Source of the DNA: Mesorhizobium hawassense
Lineage (GTDB): Bacteria > Pseudomonadota > Alphaproteobacteria > Rhizobiales > Rhizobiaceae
NCBI RefSeq assembly: GCF_003289945.1
Contig: NZ_QMBP01000014.1
Span: forward strand, 1 to 64,000
Direction: 5' to 3'
Length of the DNA: 64,000 nt
Under the pieces are notes generated by a model, which was not told the origin of the DNA, searched no databases, and saw only the letters and a program-made list of their open reading frames with translations. The position numbers and the translations under genes were made by a program. This document shows positions 8,282 through 16,390 of the stretch, piece by piece (the stretch's first letter is position 1; each line of letters opens with the position of its first letter).

Positions 8282-9037
8282 TCAGACGGCCTTGTAACGG
8301 ATGGTGTCGAAGCGGGCCGTGAGCCCATCATAGAGCAGCAGCCGGCCGATCAAGGGCTCGCCAATGCCGGTGATCAGCTTGATCGCTTCCATAGCCTCGA
8401 GCGTGCCGATCACGCCAGTCAGCGCGCCGACGATTCCGGCAACGGCGCAGGACGGCACCAGCCCTTCGGGCGGCGCTTCCGGGAACAGGTCGCGATAGCC
8501 GGGGTTGCGCTTGCCGTCGGCGCCTGTCTCGAACGGCTTCAGCACCGTTATCGAACCGTCGAAGCGGCCGACGGCGGCGGTGACGAGCGGCTTTCTCTCA
8601 CTGGCGCAGGCATCGGCGGCCGCATAGCGCGTCTCGAAATTGTCGGAGCCGTCGACGACGACATCGTAGCGGGCGACGAGGGCAGGGGCGTTCTCGTCCG
8701 TCAGCCTCAGGCGATGCGATTCCACCGTGACGTTGGGGTTGATGCGCATGATCGCCGCCGCGGCGCTGTCGGTCTTGGCCATGCCGATCGTGTCGCCGCC
8801 ATGGATCACCTGCCGCTGCAGGTTGGACAGCGAAACCGTGTCGTCGTCGACGATGCCGAGCGTGCCGACGCCGGCGGCGGCAAGATATTCCAGCACCGGC
8901 GCGCCGAGCCCGCCGGCGCCGATAACCAGCACCCGTGCCCGTTTCAGCTTCTGCTGGCCCGGGCCGCCGATCTCTGGCAGCACGATGTGGCGGGCATAGC
9001 GTTCGAGCTCTTCGTCGGTCAGGGCGGCACTGGTCAT
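8282..9037 (-). CDS. moeB: MoeB/ThiF/HesA-family adenylyltransferase
   Basis: The 251-residue protein begins ELERYARHIVLPEIGGPGQQ, followed by the ATP-binding VLVIGAGGLGAPVLEYLAAAGVG, the DDDTVSLSNLQRQ stretch with its catalytic Arg, and DGSDNFETRY. This is the E1-like fold that adenylates the C-terminal Gly-Gly of MoaD or ThiS in molybdopterin or thiamin synthesis. The usual zinc-binding CxxC pairs are absent: the segment that normally reads CYRC is GYRD. The cysteine in PSCAVAGIVG is kept. Function as MoeB is therefore inferred. Confidence 0.85.
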   Translation of the reverse strand: MTSAALTDEELERYARHIVLPEIGGPGQQKLKRARVLVIGAGGLGAPVLEYLAAAGVGTLGIVDDDTVSLSNLQRQVIHGGDTIGMAKTDSAAAAIMRINPNVTVESHRLRLTDENAPALVARYDVVVDGSDNFETRYAAADACASERKPLVTAAVGRFDGSITVLKPFETGADGKRNPGYRDLFPEAPPEGLVPSCAVAGIVGALTGVIGTLEAMEAIKLITGIGEPLIGRLLLYDGLTARFDTIRYKAV

Positions 9038-9078
9038 GGCCGAACCATATCGCCGGCGCAGGGGCTTGTCATGCACAT

Positions 9079-9159
9079 GCAAGGCGCAGCCTTGTCATGC
9101 AGCAAGGCGCGGCTTTGTCCCGCAGCGCGAGTACGGGCAAGGCGAAGCCTTGTCCCGCG
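9079..9159. repeat. Three imperfect copies of a 23-bp repeat
   Basis: Copies at 9079-9101, 9102-9124 and 9137-9159 share the form GCAAGGCG-2N-GC-Y-TTGTC followed by ATGCA or CCGCG. The first two are in direct contact and the third comes after 12 bases. A partial fourth copy (GCGCAGGGGCTTGTCATGCA) lies just before them at about 9056-9075. They occupy the gap between recF and the moeB-like gene; no function is evident. Confidence 0.7.
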
Positions 9160-9184
9160 GATTAAGCGCGGGGCTCTCCAAAAG

Positions 9185-10345
9185 TCAGCTGGTCGTTCCA
9201 ACGCTGCCATGATCGACCGTCAGAAACTGCGCCCGCCCGGCTAGACTGGAAAACAGGGCCGCATCCGTGCCGGTCATGAACGCCTGGCAGTTCAGTTCCT
9301 CGAGGATGGAGAACAAAGCCGCGCGCCGGCCCGCGTCGAGATGCGCGGCGATCTCGTCCAAGAGCAGGATCGGCGTCAGGCCCGACATCTCGCCGGTCAG
9401 CCTGGCATGCGACAGCACGATGCCGACCAGCAGCGCCTTCTGCTCCCCGGTCGAGCACAGTTCAGCCGGCATCGACTTCGGCCGGTGCCGCACCACGAGA
9501 TCGGAGCGATGCGGGCCGTCCAGCGTGCGGCCGGCGGCGCGGTCGCGCTCGCGGCCGTTGGCAAGCGAGCGGCGGAAGCGTTCTTCGACGTCGACAGCCG
9601 CTGCAATGGCGACCTCGCTCTCCAGATCGCCGGCGAGGCTGATGTCGGCCTGCGGAAACGGCCCGCTGCCTGGCAATCTATCGATCATGGCGGCAAGCAA
9701 CCGCACCAGCTCGGCCCGGGCCGCCGCGATCGCCACCCCGGTCTCGGCCATCTGCGTCTCGATCGCGTCGAACCAGGCGCCGTCGCGAGAGCCTTCCGTA
9801 AGCAGTCGGTTACGGCCGCGCATGGCTTTCTCGTAGTCGAGCGCGCGCTGGCCGTGGCCTGGGTCGATCGCCAGCACCAGCCGGTCGAGGAAGCGGCGCC
9901 GGTCGGCCGCTGGTCCGGGAAACAGCCCGTCCATGGCCGGCGTCAGCCAGACGATCCGCAGCCATTCGAGCATATCCTCGGCCGATCGCGCCGGCGCGCC
10001 GTTGATCCGCACCTTCCTGCCGCCTTCTCCTGCGGCATCGCCGCCGGAGATGCCGGTCCCGATCTCGACCTGTCCCTCGGGTCCGTCGATGCGCGCATGC
10101 AAGGCGAAGCCGCCGTCGCCGCCCTCGCGCGCCACATCCGCGTAGGGCGCGCGGCGCAAGCCCCGGCCCGGCGTCAGGAACGAGATCGCTTCCAGGAGAT
10201 TGGTCTTGCCGGCGCCATTGTCACCCGACAGCACCACCGCGCCGGGCGCAAGGTCGAGCGACAGCGCCGCGTAATTGCGGAAGTTCGTAAGCGTTAACTT
10301 ACTCAGGTAGCTTTGCTGTCGAAGCTGTTTCGCATCCGCGGTCAC
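9185..10345 (-). CDS. recF: DNA replication and repair protein RecF
   Basis: The 386-residue protein has the RecF layout: TNFRNYAALSLDL, Walker A GDNGAGKTNLLEAI (about residues 41-54), a central arm, the ABC-type signature STGEQKALLVGIV and Walker B ILLLDEIAAHLD. RecF loads RecA at gaps through RecOR. The start is a GTG at 10345. It is the third gene of the dnaA-dnaN-recF group, separated from dnaN by two exact copies of a palindromic repeat, which may weaken cotranscription. Confidence 0.95.
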   Translation of the reverse strand: MTADAKQLRQQSYLSKLTLTNFRNYAALSLDLAPGAVVLSGDNGAGKTNLLEAISFLTPGRGLRRAPYADVAREGGDGGFALHARIDGPEGQVEIGTGISGGDAAGEGGRKVRINGAPARSAEDMLEWLRIVWLTPAMDGLFPGPAADRRRFLDRLVLAIDPGHGQRALDYEKAMRGRNRLLTEGSRDGAWFDAIETQMAETGVAIAAARAELVRLLAAMIDRLPGSGPFPQADISLAGDLESEVAIAAAVDVEERFRRSLANGRERDRAAGRTLDGPHRSDLVVRHRPKSMPAELCSTGEQKALLVGIVLSHARLTGEMSGLTPILLLDEIAAHLDAGRRAALFSILEELNCQAFMTGTDAALFSSLAGRAQFLTVDHGSVGTTS

Positions 10346-10366
10346 GGCGACACATCAGGCTCGCTA

Positions 10367-10470
10367 GAGCAATTCCGGGAAAAGTGCACGGCGGTTTTCC
10401 GTCCGGAATTGCGACAGGCAAAAGCGCAATTCCGGGAAAAGTGCACGGCGGTTTTCCGTCCGGAATTGCG
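10367..10470 (+). repeat. Two exact copies of the palindromic repeat in tandem (family copies 2 and 3)
   Basis: Copy one has arms GCAATTCCGG (10369-10378) and CCGGAATTGC (10403-10412). Copy two has the same arms at 10426-10435 and 10460-10469. The 44-bp units are identical and start 57 bases apart. Each contains GGGAAAAGTGCACGGCGG and TTTTCC, the family core, and ACAAAGAG follows the second copy. They fill the recF-dnaN gap. Confidence 0.9.
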
Positions 10471-10483
10471 TCGACAAAGAGAC

Positions 10484-11602
10484 CTAGACCCGCATCGGCA
10501 TCAGCACGTAGAGCGCGGTCTCGTCGGCCATATCGTGGATCAGCGTCGGCGAGCCGGCATCGGCCAGCATGAACTTGGCTTCCGAACCGGTGAGTTGGGC
10601 CGCGACGTCGAGCAGGTATTTGGCGTTGAAGCCGATCTCGATCGGGTCCGACGAATAGTCCGCCGCCAGTTCCTCGGTGGCGCTGCCCGAATCCGGGTTG
10701 TTGACGGCCAAAGTGAGCTGGCCGTCATTGATGGACAACTTCACGGCCCGGCCGCGTTCGGAGGAGATGGTCGACACGCGGTCGACCGCCGCGGCAAAAC
10801 TCTGGCGATCTATGATCAGCTTCTTGTCGTTGCCGGTCGGAATGACGCGCTGATAGTCGGGGAAGGTGCCGTCGATCAGCTTCGAGGTCAAAACGACGCT
10901 GCCGATGGTGAAGCGGATCTTGGTGTCCGACAGTTCCGTGGTTACCGCCACATCCGGATCGTCGACCAGCTTCTGCAGCTCGCTCACGGTCTTGCGCGGA
11001 ATGATGATGCCCGGCATGCCTTCGGAGCCTGCCGGCGCGTCGATCTCGGCGCGCGCCAGGCGGTGTCCGTCGGTCGCTACCGAGCGCAGCTTCAATTTGC
11101 CGCCAACCTCATGGGTGTGCAGGAAGATGCCGTTGAGATAATAGCGCGTCTCCTCGGTGGAGATGGCGAATTGGGTCTTGTCGATCAGCCCCTTGAGCGC
11201 CGCCGATTCCAGCCGGAAGATATGCGAGAACGAACCGGCCGAAAGCTCCGGGAAGTCGGATTGCGGCAGACACTGCAGGCGAAAGCTCGAGCGGCCGGAG
11301 GTGACGGTCATCGCATTGCCGTCTTCGTCCGTCTTGAGCATCACCTCGGCGCCGTCGGAAAGCTTGCGCACGATGTCGTAGAGCAGATGCGCCGGCACCG
11401 TCGTCGCGCCGCCGCGTTCGACCTTGGCCGGCGTCGCCTCCGTCACTTCGAGGTCTAGGTCGGTAGCCTTCATCTCGAGGCTGGCGCCCTCGGCGCTGAG
11501 CAGCACGTTGGACAGGATCGGAATGGTGTTGCGCCGCTCGACCACGCGGTGGACGTGGTTGAGGGACTTCAGGAGATTTGACCGTTCCAGGATAACACGC
11601 AT
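10484..11602 (-). CDS. dnaN: DNA polymerase III sliding clamp (beta subunit)
   Basis: The 372-residue product matches the normal clamp length. It begins MRVILERSNLLKSLNHVHRV and continues VVERRNTIPILSNVLL, the hallmark of DnaN, and it ends DETALYVLMPMRV, the conserved C-terminal M-P-x-R tail. It forms the ring that tethers polymerase III and other repair enzymes. The ATG at 11602 was chosen by the conserved N-terminus. It follows dnaA by 200 bp with a hairpin in between. Confidence 0.97.
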   Translation of the reverse strand: MRVILERSNLLKSLNHVHRVVERRNTIPILSNVLLSAEGASLEMKATDLDLEVTEATPAKVERGGATTVPAHLLYDIVRKLSDGAEVMLKTDEDGNAMTVTSGRSSFRLQCLPQSDFPELSAGSFSHIFRLESAALKGLIDKTQFAISTEETRYYLNGIFLHTHEVGGKLKLRSVATDGHRLARAEIDAPAGSEGMPGIIIPRKTVSELQKLVDDPDVAVTTELSDTKIRFTIGSVVLTSKLIDGTFPDYQRVIPTGNDKKLIIDRQSFAAAVDRVSTISSERGRAVKLSINDGQLTLAVNNPDSGSATEELAADYSSDPIEIGFNAKYLLDVAAQLTGSEAKFMLADAGSPTLIHDMADETALYVLMPMRV

Positions 11603-11698
11603 GACGAAACAGGCTCGCTTCAATGAATGAGCGGGTTACCAGGGAGCGGCATCCCGCGAAAGCTCTGAAAGGCTTCAGAATCTCCGTAAACTGACAGT

Positions 11699-11755
11699 AA
11701 AAAGCCCGCAAACGCAAGCCCGCGCCACCGGTTCCGGCCGGTTGCGCGGGCTTTC
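11699..11755 (-). terminator. Hairpin between dnaA and dnaN
   Basis: Arms AAGCCCGCGC (11716-11725) and GCGCGGGCTT (11744-11753) are perfect 10-bp complements. A second AAAAAGCCCGC at 11699-11709 can pair with the same right side, giving an alternative longer stem. Read on the minus strand, the structure follows dnaA and is followed by a short T run, so it could terminate or attenuate between dnaA and dnaN. Confidence 0.6.
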
Positions 11756-11802
11756 TGGGGATAAAGCCGACGAAGCTCGTCGCCGGCTATTTTGGCGCCC
11801 GC

Positions 11803-13353
11803 TCAGGCCTGGTCGTTGATCAGCCTTCTCAGCAGCTCGAGTTCCTGCGCCAGCGTGTTGTCGCCGCCCGAAAGGTCCTCGATCTTGCGCACCGCATGCA
11901 GTACGGTCGTGTGGTCGCGGCCGCCGAAGCGCCGTCCGATCTCCGGCAGCGAGCGCGGCGTCATCACCTTCGACAGGTACATCGCCACCTGCCGCGGCTT
12001 GACGATGGTGCGCGTGCGACGGTTGGACAGAAGTTCTGTCTTCGACACATTGTAGTGCCGCGCCACGATGCGCTGGATGTCTTCGATGCGCACCCGCTTC
12101 GGCTCGCCCGAGCGGTAGATGTGGCCGAGGATCTCGTCGATGCGGTCGATGGTGATCTGCGGTTCGAAGGACTGGCGGAACAGAAGCTGGTTGAAGGCGC
12201 CTTCGAGCTCGCGGCCACTGCCGGTCACCGTGCGCGCGACATGGTCCAGGATCTCGTCCGAGATGTCGAGCGAGGTGTCATCGGTCTTGGCGGTGGCGCG
12301 GCGCAGCTTCAGCATGCCGAGCCGCATGGCGAAATCCGGCGCCGACATTTCCAGCGCCACGCCGCCATTGAGGCGCGAACGCACGCGTGGCTCCAGCGAT
12401 TCCAGTTCCGACGGCGGCCGGTCGGCCGCGACCACGACCTGCTTGGCGCTGTCGAGCAGCATGTTGATCAAATGGCAGAACTCGTGCTGGATCGACTTGC
12501 CCTGCAGGAACTGCATGTCGTCGATGATCAGGAGATCGATGTCGCGCAGTTGCTCCTTCAGCGTCAGCGCATTGTTGTCGCGGATCGCGGTGGCGAAGCG
12601 CCACATGAAGTACTCCGCCGTCAGATAGACGACGCGCGACTTCGGATTGTGCCGCAGCGATTCCGCCGCGATCGCCTGCAGGAGGTGCGTCTTGCCGAGC
12701 CCGACGGTCGCATGCAGGAAAAGCGGGTTGAAACGCACCGCGCTCGACTGCGATTCCGCTACGGCCTTCGCCGCCGCGAAGGCCACCCTGTTGGACGGTC
12801 CTTCGATGAAGGAAGCGAAGGTGTAGCGCGGGTCCAGTGGCGACCCCAGCACATTGTGGCGGAACTCCGGTTCCGCGGAAGCGCCCTGGCGGGGCGCCGG
12901 CGCCCGCTGTTCCACCCGTCCGGTGCTCGCGGTGCCGTTGGCGAGCGCGGTGTGCGTCTGTTTGGTCATCATCTTGCGCGCCGGCGCGATTTCCGGCTCG
13001 ACAGGGTTGCGCCCCTGGCGCGTCGCGGTGCGCACGACGATCTCGATCTTGAGGACCTCCGGATCCTCATGCCGCCACAGCTCGGCGATGAGCTCGAGAT
13101 AATGGCCGTTGATCCAGGACCGCAGGAAGGCTGTGGGTACGGAGATGCGGACAATGCCGCGGGAGGCCTCCGCGACCTTCATGCGACCGAACCAGCTCGA
13201 ATAAACCTCGGCCCCGAGACGCGCCTTCAGCTGGGTCTTGACCCGTTCGAACTTCTGTTCCGCGTCGTTGGATGCCGCCACGCCGTCCCCTCCGGCAAAA
13301 GTTGCTGGAAATGGGAGTTCGCCCGCTATCTCCCTTTCAATGCCGCTCTGCAT
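11803..13353 (-). CDS. dnaA: Chromosomal replication initiator protein DnaA
   Basis: The 516-residue protein has domain I (FERVKTQLKARLGAEVYSSW), an alphaproteobacterial low-complexity linker, an AAA+ domain with Walker A GLGKTHLLQA, Walker B LLIIDDMQF and the sensor region, and domain IV with the DnaA signature GGRDHTTVLHAVRKI. Two adjacent ATGs exist at 13356 and 13353; AAGGA is better placed for the second. DnaA opens the origin and acts as a transcription factor. The long non-coding region upstream contains two near-consensus DnaA boxes, consistent with autoregulation. Confidence 0.96.
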   Translation of the reverse strand: MQSGIEREIAGELPFPATFAGGDGVAASNDAEQKFERVKTQLKARLGAEVYSSWFGRMKVAEASRGIVRISVPTAFLRSWINGHYLELIAELWRHEDPEVLKIEIVVRTATRQGRNPVEPEIAPARKMMTKQTHTALANGTASTGRVEQRAPAPRQGASAEPEFRHNVLGSPLDPRYTFASFIEGPSNRVAFAAAKAVAESQSSAVRFNPLFLHATVGLGKTHLLQAIAAESLRHNPKSRVVYLTAEYFMWRFATAIRDNNALTLKEQLRDIDLLIIDDMQFLQGKSIQHEFCHLINMLLDSAKQVVVAADRPPSELESLEPRVRSRLNGGVALEMSAPDFAMRLGMLKLRRATAKTDDTSLDISDEILDHVARTVTGSGRELEGAFNQLLFRQSFEPQITIDRIDEILGHIYRSGEPKRVRIEDIQRIVARHYNVSKTELLSNRRTRTIVKPRQVAMYLSKVMTPRSLPEIGRRFGGRDHTTVLHAVRKIEDLSGGDNTLAQELELLRRLINDQA

Positions 13354-14130
13354 CATCAAGTCCTTCGCTCTCGTACCTCGTTCCACCGGGAGTGCGCCTC
13401 CTGCACTCTTGATCCGGCGACCTCATTGTTGTTTGCCACCGCCGCCGCCGGTGATGGCAAACAACTTCGCGCAAGGAACCGTTGCCGGCTCTGCCAAGCC
13501 GGCTTGCTGAGCACATCAAGACAATACGATACCGTCCGGCAAAACCGCCGGCGCGACCTCGACTGCCATGTACAATTACGCCAGTCCCCTACCCGCACCG
13601 AAGAGACAAACCAAGCCATACGCGGAATTGCTCCACGTCATGAATTCTGCCATTTTTTGCTGGCCGATTCAGGCTGGGTCAGGGGCCAAGAGCCCGTCCC
13701 TTCGATGGATGGACATTACCGAAATCGCTGTGGATAGGGCAAGGCCGCGTCTAACGGATTTTTAACGAATCTGGTTACCGAGTTGGGTTTGAAATCGGCT
13801 GCCGCTGCGGCACGTTTTGACAAAGCCATTGTGATTCAAACCCTTTTCCGGCGAATATGAAAAAGGCCGCCCGAAACGAAATATTTTGAAATAATTCTCT
13901 TGACAGCTACTTCTCCCCCGCGGCCCGGCAATGAGTTGAACAAGCTGTGGATGACCGCTTGTAAGCCTTTGAAAAAGATGAAGATTTTCTGACAGGGGAA
14001 TTTGGGCAACTGCCGCAGCGGAGGCGCGCAGATATAAGCGGCGCTGTATATGCCGGCAAAACATTAGCGGCATTGGAATCGCGTCACAAGTGCAGCTTGC
14101 GAGCAAACTTTTTAAGTACTTGCCGGCAAA
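13354..14130. promoter_or_regulatory. dnaA upstream control region with candidate DnaA boxes and GANTC sites
   Basis: About 780 bases carry no convincing gene. Two 8-of-9 matches to the DnaA box TTATCCACA lie in the same direction on the minus strand, CTATCCACA at 13729-13737 and TCATCCACA at 13946-13954. GANTC motifs, the CcrM methylation site of alphaproteobacteria, occur at 13666, 13767, 13833 and 14076. The part from about 13780 to 14130 is clearly richer in A and T than its surroundings. TGCCGGCAAA occurs twice, at 14051 and 14121. It is surely the dnaA promoter region; an origin role is possible but not shown. Confidence 0.55.
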
Positions 14131-14131
14131 C

Positions 14132-14160
14132 GAAAAAACCCGGCCTGTACGGCCGGGTTC
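14132..14160 (-). terminator. Rho-independent terminator of rpsT
   Basis: AACCCGGCC (14137-14145) and GGCCGGGTT (14151-14159) pair across a short loop. On the minus strand the stem is followed by a run of six T residues (the AAAAAA at 14133-14138). It lies about 30 bases after the rpsT stop codon. Confidence 0.85.
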
Positions 14161-14189
14161 AGTATCGATGGAGTGAAAGAGGGAGTCGG

Positions 14190-14456
14190 TCAGGCCGACA
14201 GCGTCTTGACCCGCTGCGCCAGCCGCGAAACCTTGCGGGAAGCCGTGTTCTTGTGGACGACCCCCTTGGTGGCGGCGCGCATCAATTCCGGCTCCGCGGC
14301 CTTGAAGGCTTCGACCGCCGCGGCCTTGTCGCCGGCGGCCAGCGCCTCTTCGACCTTGCGGACATAGGTGCGCACGCGCGAGCGGCGGTTCTTGTTGACC
14401 GCGGCGCGGCGGGCGATCTTGCGCGTAGCCTTTTTGGCCGAGGAAGTATTGGCCAT
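14190..14456 (-). CDS. rpsT: 30S ribosomal protein S20
   Basis: The 88-residue, highly basic protein begins MANTSSAKKATRKIARRAAV, the typical S20 N-terminus, and contains NKNRRSRVRTYVRKVEEAL and a C-terminal VVHKNTASRKVSRLAQRVK. S20 binds 16S rRNA early in small-subunit assembly. It is a single-gene unit with a strong terminator and sits just upstream of dnaA, the usual arrangement in Rhizobiales. Confidence 0.97.
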   Translation of the reverse strand: MANTSSAKKATRKIARRAAVNKNRRSRVRTYVRKVEEALAAGDKAAAVEAFKAAEPELMRAATKGVVHKNTASRKVSRLAQRVKTLSA

Positions 14457-14602
14457 GATGCCTCTCTTCTGATCTGGTGAACGCCAGCGATGTCGCGGGG
14501 CGCAAAAAACAAACGGGCAGCCACGGGCCGCCTCGGTTGGTGCGGCTTATAGTTCAGCTTTTCCGGCGCGTCAACGCCGCTTTGCGGTCTTTTTGGAAGC
14601 CC

Positions 14603-14653
14603 GATGCGTGTCGCCGCAAAAGTGCAAGCGGCTTCGGGCAAGTGACACGCATC
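14603..14653 (+). repeat. Palindromic intergenic repeat, family copy 4
   Basis: Perfect arms GATGCGTGTC (14603-14612) and GACACGCATC (14644-14653) enclose GCAAAAGTGCAAGCGGC, a diverged version of the family core. AAGAGAAA follows, similar to the tail of the other copies. It lies between the enoyl-CoA hydratase stop and rpsT. Confidence 0.8.
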
Positions 14654-14681
14654 AAGAGAAATTCACCTCCGCGCGACGCAC

Positions 14682-15464
14682 TCAGCGATTGGTGAAATTG
14701 GGCTTCCGCTTCTCGACGAAGGCGGCCATGCCTTCTTTCTGGTCGTCGAGCGCGAACAGCGAATGGAACAGGCGGCGCTCGAAGCGCAGCCCCTCGGCGA
14801 GCGTCGTCTCGTAGGCGCGGTTGACGGCCTCCTTGGTCATCATGACCGAAGGCAGTGAGAACTCGGCGATCTTCGCCGCCGCCTTCAGCGCTTCCTCGAG
14901 CAGCTCGGCCACCGGCACCACCCGCGAGACCAGTCCGCAGCGCTCGGCTTCGGCAGCGTCCATCATCCGCCCGGTCAGGCACATGTCCATCGCCTTCGAC
15001 TTGCCGACGAAGCGGGTTAGTCGCTGCGATCCGCCCATGCCAGGCATGACGCCGAGCGTGATTTCGGGCTGGCCGAATTTTGCGTTGTCGCCGGCGATGA
15101 TGAAGTCGCACATCATGGCCAGCTCACAGCCGCCGCCGAGCGCATAGCCCGCGACCGCCGCGATGATGGGCTTGCGCGCGCGGGTGAGTTCCTCCCAGCC
15201 GACGAAGAAGTCCTGTGTGTAGGCGTCTACGAAGGCGATCGCCTGCATTTCCTTGATATCGGCGCCGGCGGCGAAAGCTCTTTCCGAACCGGTAAGCACC
15301 ATCGCGCCGATGCCGGCATCGGCATTGAAAGCGTTCACCGCCGCCACGACTTCCGCCATCACTTGCGAATTCAGCGCGTTGAGCGCCTTCGGCCGGTTGA
15401 GCGTGATCAGCCCGACCTTGCCGCGTGTCTCCACGAGAATGGTTTCATAGGTCATGGCGTTCAT
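14682..15464 (-). CDS. Enoyl-CoA hydratase
   Basis: The 260-residue crotonase-family protein contains ITLNRPKALNALN, the oxyanion-hole segment FAAGADIKEM, GYALGGGCELAMMCD with the first catalytic Glu, and GQPEITLGVMPGMGG with the second. Both catalytic glutamates of short-chain enoyl-CoA hydratase are thus kept. It hydrates trans-2-enoyl-CoA in beta-oxidation. The start could be the ATG at 15464 or the one at 15455; the Shine-Dalgarno AGGAG is close to both. It follows mutM, as in related rhizobia. Confidence 0.93.
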   Translation of the reverse strand: MNAMTYETILVETRGKVGLITLNRPKALNALNSQVMAEVVAAVNAFNADAGIGAMVLTGSERAFAAGADIKEMQAIAFVDAYTQDFFVGWEELTRARKPIIAAVAGYALGGGCELAMMCDFIIAGDNAKFGQPEITLGVMPGMGGSQRLTRFVGKSKAMDMCLTGRMMDAAEAERCGLVSRVVPVAELLEEALKAAAKIAEFSLPSVMMTKEAVNRAYETTLAEGLRFERRLFHSLFALDDQKEGMAAFVEKRKPNFTNR

Positions 15465-15499
15465 GTCTCCTCGCTTCTCTTGGGCGAGACCGGTCTAGC

Positions 15500-16390
15500 T
15501 CACCGCTGACAGGTCCGGCAATAGAAGGTCGAGCGGCCGCTTTGCACGATGCGTTCGATATGGCCGCGGCAGTCCGGCTTCGGGCATGGCTCCCCTTCGC
15601 GATCATAGACCGCGAAGGAATGCTGGAAATAGCCGAGCGATCCGTCGGCCTGGACATAGTCGCGAAGCGACGAGCCTCCGGCGGCGATCGCATCGGCGAT
15701 CACCGAGCGGATCGCCTCGGCAAGGCGCTCGCTTTGCTCCTTCGCCTTCTTGCCCGAACCGCCAAGGGTGCCGGCTTCGCGCAGCGGCGACAGGCCAGCG
15801 CGCCACAAGGCTTCCGCCACATATATATTGCCGAGCCCGGCGATCAGCCGCTGGTCGAGTAGCGCCGCCTTGAGCGGCGATCGGCGATCCTTCAGCAGCG
15901 AGGCGAGCAGGGGGCCGTCAAGCGCATTGCCGGTTGGCTCGATGCCGAGCCCCGCCAGCATTGGGTGGGTGTCCGGCGCTCCTTCGGCAAACAGCATGAA
16001 GCCGAAGCGGCGCGGGTCGTTGAAGATGACGCGCGATGGCTCACCTTTTTCCGAGACGACGTCGAACACGACATGGTCGTGCGCGGCACTTTTCGAACGT
16101 TCGTGATGGAAGGTGCCGGGCGTGTCGCTGCTGCCTGCGGCCTCGACTCTGAACGATCCCGACATACCGAGATGACAGATCAGTATCGGACCGTTTTCGA
16201 TATGCATCGTCAGGTATTTCGCGCGCCGGCCAAGTGCCGTCACGGTCTTGCCGGTAAGCCGCTGCGAAAAGCGCGCGGGAAAAGGAAAGCGAAGGTCGGG
16301 CCTGCGCGTCTCGACCTTGACGAGCCGCGCCCCTTCCAACACCGGCTGCAGTCCGCGCCGGACGGTTTCGACTTCAGGCAGTTCTGGCAT
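15500..16390 (-). CDS. mutM: Formamidopyrimidine-DNA glycosylase
   Basis: The 296-residue enzyme begins MPELPEVETVRRGL, giving the catalytic Pro2 and Glu3, and ends with the zinc finger CPKPDCRGHIERI...FYCRTCQR. The helix-two-turn-helix region has GLGNIYVAEALWRAGLSP. It removes 8-oxoguanine and formamidopyrimidines and cuts at the abasic site. Its start overlaps the 3' end of deoB by 17 bp, so the two are probably cotranscribed. Confidence 0.96.
   Translation of the reverse strand: MPELPEVETVRRGLQPVLEGARLVKVETRRPDLRFPFPARFSQRLTGKTVTALGRRAKYLTMHIENGPILICHLGMSGSFRVEAAGSSDTPGTFHHERSKSAAHDHVVFDVVSEKGEPSRVIFNDPRRFGFMLFAEGAPDTHPMLAGLGIEPTGNALDGPLLASLLKDRRSPLKAALLDQRLIAGLGNIYVAEALWRAGLSPLREAGTLGGSGKKAKEQSERLAEAIRSVIADAIAAGGSSLRDYVQADGSLGYFQHSFAVYDREGEPCPKPDCRGHIERIVQSGRSTFYCRTCQR

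Noticed and set aside
13354..14130. Calling this region the replication origin
   Set aside because: DnaA boxes are few and only near-consensus, and rhizobial origins often lie near hemE. Only a dnaA control region is supported.
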